Origin: Norana najaformis | Lineage: Eukaryota; Annelida; Clitellata; Crassiclitellata; Hormogastridae | Direction of reading: 5' to 3' | Assembly: GCA_964023275.1 (NCBI GenBank) | Contig: OZ029920.1 | Location: 5,791,014-5,855,013 of the forward strand | Length of the DNA: 64,000 nt | Shown: one piece after another, positions 21,025 through 32,244 of the stretch | How the letters are laid out: each line of letters starts with the position of its first letter | Numbering within the stretch: the first letter of the stretch is position 1 | The notes under the pieces: generated by a model | Database searches by the model: none | What the model was told of the DNA's origin: nothing | Seen by the model: the letters and a program-made list of their open reading frames with translations, nothing else | Translations under genes and position numbers: made by a program

Positions 21025-21880
21025 CGTTGTTGTTTATCTCAAATGAAGGCTCTCTACCGCCAACCTTCTCCCCGACTGACATTAGGATGTTGCAATTGGA
21101 GCCTGTCTCCTTCGAAGACCTGCACCAGTTGTTGTTGTCGTTACCAATGAAGTCGTGTGTGCTCGACCTACTGCTGTATTTCCAATTAAGGGCTTTGAGA
21201 ATGGATTTCAGCCGTTTTTACTGATGTCATGTGACATTTCTTTGAGTGATAGTCGCTTATCGCTTCTCAGGAACGATCTATGGGTTTGCCTGTTTTCTTA
21301 GTCGTGGTCCTTATGTTACTGATATGGCCAACTATCGTCTTTTGCCCAAAGAAACTTTTTAATCAAAAATAGTTGAAAAATATGTCAATGCAGGTTTTGC
21401 GTTATCTTGAGACAATCATCATTTTCTGTGGCCTGTCCCTCTCTGGAGCGTTGCCATTTCCTGAACACGTTGCCACCCGTCTCTAATCTGAACTCGTCTC
21501 CAGGCCGTGTAGACCGAAACTTGGGAGCGCAGGTCGGACTCCTTTATTCTGTCCAAGTGTGGCGATAGCGTCTATATGGTCTCTTCCAAACTCTTGGAAG
21601 CCGAAAATCATGGCTCATTGAGCTCATGCATTGTCCTGCTCACCTTCACCATCTGCGATGTGCCAAAGAGTCGAAACTTCTTCGTTTGAACCGAATCCAA
21701 ACCTGGAAGTGCATAGGGCACCAATAGGCTATAGGCCTACTTCCGCGTCGGTCACATGTGCCGTATAGGAAATGCGCTCCTATTCTCCTTAGATATTGCT
21801 GCTGAAAAGCGTCCAATAATATATTTATGTAAGTAAGTAAGTATGCTTGTATATATTTATGTATGGACGTTTGCATGTAA
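21025..21880 (+). mobile_element. LINE ORF2 fragment with (ATGT)n-like tail (A)
   Basis: SLPPTFSPTDIRMLQLEPVS, then FEDLHQLLLSLPMKSC, resembles the start of a CR1-type RT domain (F.PVS..D....L..LP.KSC.LD). TDMANYRLLPKETF follows in another frame, then the RVGHMCRIGN-type 3' end and a GTAAGTAAGTATG tail. There are many frameshifts. Confidence 0.6.
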
Positions 21881-22079
21881 GTATGACAGAGCTAGAAAGT
21901 GCGCTATATGTATTGTATGATTCAGAGCATATTGGCAAAGGCACTTAGTATTAATTGCTTTCCTTAAAATGAACCAGTATTGTATCCCACCTAGCAAGGG
22001 GATAAAATGCGCTGGAGTGCAGAGAGCTATTTTTAGCACCTAGCACTCTGCATGTCAATCATGGATAAGGGATGTAGTC

Positions 22080-22350
22080 ATCCGGATAACCAAATACGGA
22101 CATGTTAGAAACAAATATGGTTATGGGGTCCATCCTGGGCTAGTGAGAGGCGCTTGGGGGCCTAGAGCAAATCCGCCCAGAGGCCGAAAGGATTCTAGCT
22201 AGAATAGTCCGGAGAATGCGCACTTGGAAGCAGTTGGAAAGAACAGATCGGACAGGCAGACGGTTCAACCAGAAGCGGAGAAGATGGAAGACGATGACAA
22301 CGGAGAAGACGAGAACCGAACTAGATCATAGAATTTATGTAGAACTCAAA
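22080..22350 (+). other. Unidentified basic ORF-like block (A)
   Basis: One frame reads KYGHVRNKYGYGVYPGLVRG, and a second picks up RPEAERILARIVRRMRTWKQ and RTGRRFNQKRRRWKTM, ending VELK before a TAA. It looks like a frameshifted piece of a basic protein, possibly from a mobile element. I do not recognise the family. Confidence 0.25.
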
Positions 22351-22669
22351 TAACGTGAATATATTAGGGATTAGATTAGATTAAGCTGAGTGCTGTCAAT
22401 TCACATGCAATCTCTATACGATCGTGTTATCTGAAGGTAAGTGTATTAAACCATTATTTTATAATAATCCATCGTTTCGTTATTCATTCATTATTGAAAA
22501 TTCATGTAGCGCCTCTTTAAGAGTATAACCACTTCGAATTATCAGCTTCTAGCGCGCCAGCATTTAATGTCCACTGCATCACTTAAGACACACACAATCC
22601 ATGCGGCTAGTTCACCTACAGGAATAGAATACAGGTCGGAACAATTGGGCTACATAGAGCCTAGGCCAC

Positions 22670-22750
22670 ATAATTATGTATGCTTGTATGTATGCACGTA
22701 TGTAGGTATGCTTGCCTGTATATATATATGTAGGCCTATATGTATATATT
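22670..22750. repeat. (ATGT)n microsatellite (A)
   Basis: ATTATGTATGCTTGTATGTA and following units; the orthologue lies at 48,412-48,482. Confidence 0.75.
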
Positions 22751-22939
22751 GAGATGCTTAAAATAGCGCTTTCAACTGTATCCCAATAGAGCTATCTAAG
22801 ATAACCTAAACGATGTTAAAGTCATTATGAGATAAAAGTTCTCTATTTGCTAACAGCGCTCAGATGACTAAAAAATTCACCGTTTGATCGTCGTCTTCTG
22901 TTCTCAGTTCTGGGGAGCCACAGAGTAGTTCTTGAAGAT

Positions 22940-23415
22940 ACGTTACTTAGGTTCGGGATTACACTTCTACGACCTTCCGGCGCCTCTTCGTTAAAATTTG
23001 GAAATTGCTTCATAACCGCAACTGCTTCGCCACTACGGAATAAACTCTCATCAGGAGAGTGACCCATCCTATGAACTCATTAACACTGCACCTCCTGCAA
23101 TCTTTGCGCAGGTCTTTCACTCAAAACTGAAAACATTTCTCTTCCACAAATGCTATCCTGATTCCTCCTATTTCTCTCGCCGCTCTAAACACCATCCACC
23201 GTAGCCGTCTAACTGTCTGTCTGTCTGCCTTTTTGCCTGCCTGCCTGCGTGCCTGGCTGCCTGCCTGCCTGACCTAGGGTGTTGACCTGCAAGTGAATCT
23301 GACCTTACTCCCTATCGTGTTTGTTTGAAAGAGGGCAAGAGAATTAGCTGTTTCTCACAACTTGGCTTTCTGTGGGTGTTGTAGAAATCTAGTGTTTACG
23401 ATTATTATTATGATT
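22940..23415 (+). mobile_element. CR1/L2-like LINE 3' fragment (A)
   Basis: Same family: AAACTGAAAACATTTCTCTT, CATCCACCGTAGCCGTCTAA, a (CTGC/CTGT)n stretch at about 23,210-23,270 and a degenerate TTACGATTATTATTATG tail. Confidence 0.65.
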
Positions 23416-24599
23416 ACCATAGATAATCATATGACTAGACTTTCGCAGAAGCCTTATCAGAATGCACAGCGTTACTGTGTCAACATAGATACAAGGACAG
23501 TCAAACAGACACATGAATGAACAGGATGCCATTCAGTTATAGTTCAATAATTAAATGACTATGTTGCCGTAGAGTCCACAATGAATATGGTGTCAACACA
23601 GACATATAGACAGACAAGCAGACATATGGTGGGGGGCAGCGCATGCACATACAGCTAGGATAGTGATTTTGGAGTGTGTGCATCAACAACTCTGAATTCG
23701 AAAACAAACTCAGTGCAGTTTGCAAGTCATGAGAGATACGCAGAAATACAGAGGGATGGTCAGAAGGACGGGTGAAGGTGTAAACTGGTGTGGGGTCTCA
23801 TGATGATTGACGATCAGAGTCAATCATATGACAAATCATCGCAGGAGTAGATTGCAGCGGAGTCCACAGTAGTTATGGTGTCAAGCGTCAACATCGAAAT
23901 ATAAATAGACCAACATATGGGTGTACAGCGCATTCACATTTAGCTGAGACAATGACTTTTAGAGTATTTGTATCTGTAGCGATTCTCCCATTAATTCACG
24001 TTTGTATTTGTTGAATTAAGCTGACAGCAGCTTACTTACCTTCTTGGTTAGTGCATAGTAGTTTAGTATAGTTTGTACAGAGATTGCAGATGATATAGTT
24101 CTGTAGGAAGGCCAGCGCATAAGTTTAAAAGCTAGATATAGAACATGACCAGCTTAAGTAGGAATGTAGACCTATGAATTGTATGGGCGAGTGTGGCGTG
24201 TCAGTACGCCGTATTTTAGCCTACAGGACGATTTACAAGGAACTAATCTGATATGACAGCAAATTTGAAAATTGAGCACTGGCTGATGTCACAAAGCAGA
24301 CGACAATTATAATGGAGAGTTAGCACTGGACATGCGCAAATCAGCGAGGGCGTTTGGCCGCCATTTAAAAATCAAACGAACTCCTGAGGGTATAGAGGAT
24401 GCTTTCTGTGTTAAATCGTCAGATATATTCGTTGGTAGATGTTGGTGCAGACATGTAGAAAATCCGTTTGAGATCAAACGTTCGTAAACTTCGATTATCA
24501 TTCGTGTTAGAAGTGTCCTAAGTCGTAGGAACTTCGACAGTAACTAAGACTTACCTCCTTACTGAGGAAGCGTTAACCGTGTCGAACTCTACAGAAGTC

Positions 24600-24830
24600 A
24601 TAATCTACGCTATGGACTGTGATAAGACACGCGCATAATCCTCCACATGTATCACTGCTGAATGGCGTCCTAATATGCATGCCTGTACTTATGTATGTAT
24701 GTACCTACTCATATATATAATATACGTATGTATGACTGTGTACGTATTCATGTACGTATGCATGTACCTACATATATATATAAATATATGTATGCATTTA
24801 TGTACGCATGTGTGCATATATGCATGCGCA
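24600..24830 (+). repeat. LINE-tail and (ATGT)n microsatellite (A)
   Basis: ACGCGCATAATCCTCCACATG..GCTGAATGGCGTCC 3' end followed by about 150 bp of degenerate GTATGTATG and TATA runs. Confidence 0.65.
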
Positions 24831-25439
24831 TGAGTGATGAAGAAAAGTTTATCATGAAGCTGCTGATGTTTTGTGATGACAGAATAAAGACACAGAGCAG
24901 CGTTTTCCAAATCTTTTCCCGATTCCGTTTCTTTCTGTTAATTTTATTAACGCTGTCTACATATGCAAGTAGTCTACATAAGTTATCCAATTAGATCGGG
25001 ATGGCAGACCTGTATAATGTGACCAAAGTATAAATCCATATATATACACTGGATAAAAAAGTTTTCCAGATGTACAATTGTACATGTTATTTTAGAGTCT
25101 ACGGTCAGTGGTTTAATTTTTAGGTCGATCACTGAATGGCCAGTTTTCCATTCGACTAAAAGCTGTTCAGTAAGCTGGTATTCACATTTTCATCTATTGT
25201 CACTGTTACTAGCGAGATGTTGCATATTGTACACGAATAACGTGATGGTCGTTCGCGTGATGTAAACCGTCAACGAGGGAAATTCCAACGCTACTCACGA
25301 GATGTCGCCGCAGACGGGTTTCTAGAAAATTCCTACACCTATGCGACAAGACAATTAATATAGCGCTTTTAATTTACCGTTCCAAAGGTTGCACAAAGAT
25401 TCAAAAGCTGGCCATCCTGACAGGGCTCTAGAGTGATGC

Positions 25440-26235
25440 TGAGAATATTTGGCAGTTGACATTACATTTTGAATAGAGTACAAAATCATTTCACTTGCCT
25501 ACAACATACTTCAATCCTCTCAATCCTCCTATCTTTGTCAGCCATTTACAATAGGCCTACAACCACTACATTCAACCCGGCTCTCTTCCGCCCTTACACT
25601 TTTCCGCTTTCCCGTCACCTCATCCTTAAAATTTGGTAATCGCTACATAGACATAGTTACTGCACCTCTCTGAAATAAACTGCCGACAGAATTATGACAA
25701 TTATCTGACACATCCTACGAACTCACCAATACATCACTCCTTGTAATTTATGTTTCAGTCTTCCACTCAAAACTGAAAACTATCTTCTGCCACTTGTTAT
25801 TTTGATTCTTCCTATTCCCCTTATCTATCTTGCCGTTCCAATTTCAAACACCATCCATCATAGCCGTCGGACTATCTTCCTACCTGACTCTTCGATCTTG
25901 AAGTGGAATCGAACCTGAACCTTTATGCCTGTCGATTTTGTTTCGACTGATCTGTTGTGTATAAGCTGGATCCGTCTACTTTGCTTCTTTTGGCTCGGAA
26001 GAAATCTAGAGTTCACTATTACGATTACGATTACAAATTTTATAATCTTCTAAGCCATAGATTAATCGGCACATTAGTTGGCTACATTCTCAAGCGATTC
26101 AAAATGCAGACAACTATTGTGGACAGACGTGGTACAGTGACGACGAATATTTTAATAGTAATTGTAATTTGACATTTATGAAGCGCCACTTTCAAGAATA
26201 AACTCATCAGGGGCGCTCCCTACCCGAGAGAGTGA
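25440..26235 (+). mobile_element. CR1/L2-like LINE 3' fragment plus inverted LINE tail (A)
   Basis: The plus-strand LINE end (AAACTGAAAACTATCTTCT, CATCCATCATAGCCGTCGGA) closes with TTACGATTACGATTACA at 26,016-26,033. From about 26,145 to 26,235 the minus strand carries the other LINE tail type (GGAGCGCCCCTGATGAG..AGTGGCGCTT). Confidence 0.62.
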
Positions 26236-26631
26236 GACCAATGTCAAATAATACAGACTTCAGGGGCTTGCGAAACTGCGTAAGGAACAACCTGAGAAAC
26301 TATTCAAAATAATATAATCATATATATATATAATGTTCATAAAATAATTCAGTATCTTATTTTAATGTTCAAATTGTTTGCATGCTTAAGTAGGTCTACG
26401 ACTGATTTCGGACATCATAAAGATTAGCATTTTTATATTATTTGACATAAGCACATATAAATTGATTCTATGATTGAACTCGTATCTATTTATAACATTC
26501 AAACGTTCATGGCATTATCTCATTGCTCAAATATTTATAACAAATTTCGTCAGCCAATCCACATCCACTACATACAGTTGTTGGTCCAGTTCGTCAGATC
26601 ACCACAGGAGAAGTCGGCTTCCACGCAAAAA

Positions 26632-27640
26632 CTAATTTCGAGGACCGATTTTCATTTCCGTCATCGTCAGAGAGTTATAGAGACCACGAAACGCCCTCCA
26701 TCCGATAGCATCGGCGAAGGATTCATTATGCCCTTGCAGGTATAGCCCGTTGAGATTTGCATAATGGCAATCTTGTACCATCAAGCTCCACGAAACCTCT
26801 GGCCACAGCTGTAATCCACGATGAGATCATGAGTTTGGCATCCATTGTGCTGAACAGCTGGCCATTGCGATATACCAGAATGTGTTCTAAGTTAGATAAA
26901 CAAGAGGAATTGCAGTTCCTCAAACTAACCTCTAGTGGCAGTCGTGGATATTGAATGTTTACCGACTTAATTTTCTCATTCTTGGCATGAGAAAGTCGGG
27001 GCTATTGCTTCCTCTCACCCTTCGATCTACCCACCAACAGACAGACATCATGCGATGCTTACAGCCCTCTGCATTGGCGAGGATTAAGAATATACTACAT
27101 AGCTACATATTACAATGCAGTCATAATGTTACAATACACGTGTAGATATGCAAGCCTACCTTTAAGAATATTTACAACACAACTGGCATCCAAACCCATT
27201 AATAGAATGATAATATCTACATGGCTTATGCTAATTTAAAACAAGAAGATACTGTGCATTTTGTGAAACACTTTTTGAAAAGGTGATCAACACTTTTTGT
27301 CAATCGGCTAAAAGAACAACAGATACAAGCACACACAGAAACAAACAAAGATACACATTTAATGCATATTGCATAAATACACGCATTTATGCATACATAT
27401 GTATGTATGTATACATGCATGTATGTATGCGTAACTGTATTTCCAGAAACATTGAGTGTATAGTTATCATAGGCTGAGCCGGAAGCAAACTATTCATATT
27501 ACGCGTATCGTTTACCTCCATCAAAATCTTCCAGTCCAATTCGCAACTTGTAGTTTCTGTTTGAGGTCAAGACAAGAAGTTGGCACCCCGTCCTTAGCGC
27601 GCACCCATGAAGTTCATTGTTACCTGAAATTGAACCTCCA
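26632..27640 (-). pseudogene. F2-A: truncated FREP pseudogene
   Basis: Remnants of FBG exons 5 and 4 only. The exon 5 relic (26,632 to about 26,892) keeps VYRNGQLFSTMDA, then in a second frame DYSCGQRFRGA, then in a third frame ANLNGLYLQG and TEMKIGPRN with a TAG stop. That means at least two frameshifts, and the tryptophan codon after RGA is TGA. The exon 4 relic (about 27,430-27,640) has two in-frame stops near YA*YE* and a roughly 35-bp insertion after the TSNG-like region. Exons 1-3 are missing: beyond 27,840 the sequence turns into a LINE scrap and ATGT microsatellites. Confidence 0.8.
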
Positions 27641-27839
27641 CCTAGCTTTAATAACCTCTCCAATGACGAAAATTATCCTGCATATTACAACAGTTTACTA
27701 GCAGTAAATTCACGCTGCTGTTTATACAGGTATCTGGAAAGTGGTCGACTACCTTACAATGCCCCGCCTTACCTTAACTCATTTGCCGAAAAGAGAAGTA
27801 TAGAATTGTCGCATAATTAAACCCCACTTTGCATTCCAT

Positions 27840-28540
27840 TATGAATCGTGGTCTTGATGTTTATCGCATGGCGAATCATCGACCTATGTCCAAGTGATCG
27901 TGAAGTCATGTCATTGCTCACAGAACTCGGGCATGGTACAGCCTCCTACGTAACGTACTTACACTAGTCATGTTTGTACGCATGTATTTATGTATGAGTG
28001 TTTGTATGTATGCATGCAAACACATATGCATTTTTCTATCTGTGAATGCTTGCTTATATGAATTTATCTATGCATCTGTGTACTTTTGTATGTTTGTATG
28101 TACTTACGTAGGTATATATATATGTATATATGGACGTTTGTATGTATGTATTATGTAAGTTTGCATGTATGTATGTATGTATACAAGTGACACCGTCGTG
28201 CATGTATGTATGCATCAATGTATGTATGTATTACCTCATTAAAAGCGCCGCCTACGCCAGCCTAAAAATGTTAAGTTTATATAAAGAAAACTTTTATCAG
28301 TACAAGAAAAAAGGGGCTCATATAACTGGAAATGTCACTCTTTGTTCGTGGTCTTCTGCTGTCGAATCGGGAGAAGCAGCGAGGAATTTCCCATGTTCGT
28401 AATTGCAATTTTAATTAGGTATACAAGTATAGTAACAAGTTTATAAGTTTATGTACAAACAGTATGTATATATGTATGTGTGTATGTTTGTAGGTGTATG
28501 TTTATATGTATATGTGTGCATGAAACGATGAACAAAAGTT
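27840..28540 (+). repeat. LINE scrap and long (ATGT)n tracts, unit A only
   Basis: 27,845-27,960 resembles the GLDANDMANCRPMSK scrap. ATGT/TGTA tracts then run over 27,970-28,260 and 28,450-28,530, with a gap at 28,260-28,440. The block takes the place of F2 exons 3 and 2, which F2-B keeps. Confidence 0.6.
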
Positions 28541-29160
28541 TGTCATTAAGCTGGTGATGTTAAGCGTTCACGGATTTACGGAACAGAGCAGCGTTTCCCA
28601 AACACTTTTCCAACTCGTCTTTCTTGATTGTTGTACACAGTCTAGATTTTTCATTATCCAGTGTCAGTTACAGCCATCAGCTGAATACCTGCTTCATGTT
28701 GAAATATCACTCCAAAAAACTGCTATAAAGTATTATTCATATTGGAGCATTAATAGACTAAAAGAAGATTAGTAGATTAAAGAAAATTGTAAAAAAGAGG
28801 CCCCCTGAATATTTAGTCAGTGAAACAAAGTATCAAAAAGACAAAATGAATGCGTTAATTCGCGACACTGTGTTCATGCTTGATTCGCAAATGAATATCG
28901 AAAGAACCTTTCTAGTATTTAAACGTACTTCTCAAGTGCGCATGTGTTGTAGCAAAGAAATGCAACAGTTGATAATTTTGCATGATAGCACAGACCGACA
29001 TTTTGAAAGACATACTGGTATACAAAACACGACTTTATACTTTTATCCACATAAAATACGGCGACGAATTTGACTAAATATGGAAATTAGAAAAATAGGC
29101 TGCATGAAAGCATTTTTAGATGAGGTGCTGAGTATTCTATTTATGAATCAAACTACGCCG
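28540..29160. other. A/B junction spacer, nothing recognised
   Basis: Short open frames without homology. Resemblance to the B/C junction (55,370-55,600) starts near 28,950, which marks the unit edge. Confidence 0.4.
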
Positions 29161-31842
29161 TGATGGAGCAGCTCAGCGTTAATGACAACAAGCAGCGAAA
29201 AAGAGTCTTTGGCAATTATACTAAATTTCTGTACAAATTAGTGAAAAATATGCCATTATTGATTAGAGTTCAGATTTTGAAGCAGAGCATTTGTGTAATG
29301 TTTTGCGTTTTGAAAGGAAATATATCATTTTCACTTAATCTTGTTTAGAAATGAGCAATAAAGGAAGAAACTTTTGAAAAACAAAACAGTTGATTGACTG
29401 TGAAATCTACTGCACATAATAAAACAGCTATAATTGGAAACTTTTTCAGATCTACAGAATGACGTTACTGACTGCAAAAAGCGTTTTAATTCCGTCGTTT
29501 TATATTTGTTTTTGCAAACACAAAGCTAAAACATCCACTATATTCTTGCTCTTTCCAGTGAATACCACTGCTTTCTATAGGGGCCATGACAAAGTGGTTG
29601 TATTCTGTCAAAATAGTCTGGGTCAAGTGTTTCTGAAGAGGAGGCAGTACTACGTAGCCAAAACTTTCGATTTGTTGCTGAAGTGCATTCTTTCGCAGTT
29701 TGAGAAGTTCATATCCCCAAAGCTCCTTACGGCAACGATATACTTGCAATTCGACAGTAAAAGAAAGCGAATACGAGGCTTGTGGAAGATGTCCTTCTTT
29801 TTTCTTTCTCAAGTTCGTGGACTCACCGCCCTTTGTTGTCGATCGCGCACCTCACTATGTTTCTCTTTTGGCTCCTGTCGTGTGCTAATAAGCTCAGCTT
29901 GTGCACATCCGTTTTCCACCAATCCTGAAAACACTTAAAACCGAACTTTTCTAGCTATCTTATTATGTTTCCGCTAATGCACCATCACATAACCACCACC
30001 ATCAACGACTTCCATCGCACATAGAGAATTGATCCATGCCGCATCTCAAGCTTTGCAACCCCCTTCAGATTCTGAACTGGCACTGAAAGTGACTAAACAG
30101 CCTGGCACTTGCGGACTTATTTGACATAGCCCCGGTAAGTAAACGGGTATCCGTCGTGCAGATTTGTGTGGCGCTGAGGCTACATCACAATACAATACCT
30201 GATATCATCCAGTCATTCTCTGCTCTGTCCAGGTCTACATCTGATCCCTAATATATTCTAATCTATTCTAAAGACTTCTATAACGCTGTTATCATAATGC
30301 TCAAGACAACATAAGATGGTCACTTTAAGTGAAGTCTTAATCAGAATCGTAATCCATTAGAGAAGCCACGTCGAATTCATATCGACCAGAGAAACCAGAA
30401 GGCAAGCAGCTGTGGAAAAGCAAGTTGAAAGAGATGCCTCTTTAGTTTAGACCTGAATGACATCAAAGATTTGACAGAACAAACTGAACTGGGCAGTGAA
30501 TTTCAAAGCTTTTGACGAGCTAGCGAAACTGATGGTTGTATATCCGTCATTGCAAATACGACCTGTTTCGCCATCTTGATCTTACATATTGAAGTAGCCA
30601 ACGCACACTTAAAATTAGCGATGTACAGCTGTTTACATGTGTTACACCAGTGTTTAATACATGTTGAGATACTGTTGTTTGTTCAATATTACCTTTTGGA
30701 CGAACCAACTGCATACCTTTCTCTCAAATTAAGTTATTCTCGTTTTTCTCTGAAAGTGGCAGCTCAGGTCACGATAAATCGTGCCTTTTGAAATCTGTTA
30801 GGTAGCCATGTTTCAGCGCGTTTTGTCAGGTAAAAAAAAAAAAGACGTTATATAAACAGTCATATGCATACATACAATTTAGTTCAACACGAAATGCAGG
30901 TACTAGTATGAACAAATCGTGTTACCTAAATTTCTGGTTTCTATTAATTCCAGTTTTTAACTTAATATAGACAGATCCTGTAAACGCATCGATTGAGTAT
31001 AGCACCAACAATAAATGACACGCACTCAAAAACACTGCCAAAAACTACACAAATTCATTTAATTCTACATGGTAATAAATTCAAAAGATAACAAAAGATA
31101 AACTTGGAACAAAATTAAAGATGCTTGGCCAATCAAAGTTAATAAAAGTTCATATGCTTCCAAATAGCATCGCCATGCTTCAAATAATGAGTCATAACAA
31201 AGACTAAGTTTACGGTAAACAACAGCTAATGTGCTTATTCGAGTTCCTAATTATTTAAAGCTTAACAACCATATCTCAATATAACTTCTACATATATTTT
31301 CTCTGCTTTTTCATCTACTTTCTAATAAAATAGTCAATAATATTGCCTTGTACTGCGCCAAAAATAAGTATCAGATCAATGGACTCATCACTCTCGCTGA
31401 AGGCAGCTTCCAGCCATTTTCAATTATGCATAATGTCGCCTAATGCCTTGGACATTATGATAAAAGACCAACAGAAGTTATTTGAATAAATCAGATTAGA
31501 TTAGATTACATGGCTACGGGTTGCGTCGTATGCATGAATTTTTAAGTACTACTTTTTGTCATCAAAAAGATTAATATAATCATACCAATTGATATAAACA
31601 CATAAATTGCCGGTAGTCCTTAATTAACATCTTATCGTAAAGTAATAAAAGTTAAAAGCAAGCTCCCTAAGTACTAATGTTCCATGTATCAGGAAGATTA
31701 ATACATTTTTACCCGAGGTATTTATGATCCCTCAGGAATTACAAAATTTTCCGAAGAATGAAGAAAATATATGATAATATACCTACTAATTACTAAAAGC
31801 TAAGCGGATGTAGATTGTTCATAGGACTAAATGAATGTCTTA

Positions 31843-31848
31843 TTTTAA
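31843..31848 (-). terminator. Candidate poly(A) signal of FREP-B
   Basis: ATTAAA about 145 nt downstream of the stop, at the position equivalent to FREP-A. Confidence 0.4.
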
Positions 31849-31990
31849 TGCTCAAATGTTTTGAGCATCTTCTCATTGCTCAAATGTTTATATCATAATA
31901 ATCTTCGTCGCCTAATCGATATCCACTGCATGTAGTCGTTGGTCAAATTTGTCAGATCACCATAGAAAAAGTTGACTTCCAGTCAAAGAA

Positions 31991-32244
31991 CTAATTTCGA
32001 GGAGCAATTTTCATTTCCGTCATCTTCAGGGAGTAATACGAACTATGAAACGTGTACCAAGTAACACCTTCGCCGCCCGACGTATGGCTGCCACGCAGGT
32101 ACCTCCCGTTCAGACATGTATAATGGTCCCCACTGTAGAACCACCAAGCTCCACGGTAACGATGGGCGTCGTTAGTACTACCTCCGTCATGATCTGCATC
32201 CATTGTGCTGAACTGCTGACCATTGTGATGTAACAGACAGTCTC
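31991..32244 (-). CDS. FREP-B exon 5: FBG calcium/ligand-binding end
   Basis: 254 nt from a TAACTTAG acceptor to the TAG stop. Key parts are [35 protein letters not shown] and TEMKIAPRN. It is strongly diverged from FREP-A between these fixed motifs although introns on both sides are nearly identical. Confidence 0.87.

Larger units (their letters stand above)
1..28950. repeat. Tandem unit A (left edge outside window)
   Basis: Bases 1 onward align with about 29,180 onward and again with about 55,613 onward, so the window is a head-to-tail array. Unit A holds FREP-A, the FREP pseudogene F2-A and their repeat-filled introns and spacers. The spacing between equivalent FREP stop codons is 29.2 kb (A to B) and 26.5 kb (B to C). 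Most of the difference is the A-only Harbinger insertion at 9,530-12,911. The right edge is placed near 28,950 because sequence from there to 29,160 resembles 55,370-55,600. Edges are approximate because the alignment was done by eye. Confidence 0.85.

Noticed and set aside
24689-24994. Overlapping open frames on both strands
   Set aside because: Produced by the ATGT tract and low-complexity neighbours. No conserved protein was seen.
27970-28402. Open frames rich in C, M, Y and V
   Set aside because: They are translations of ATGT/TGTA microsatellites.
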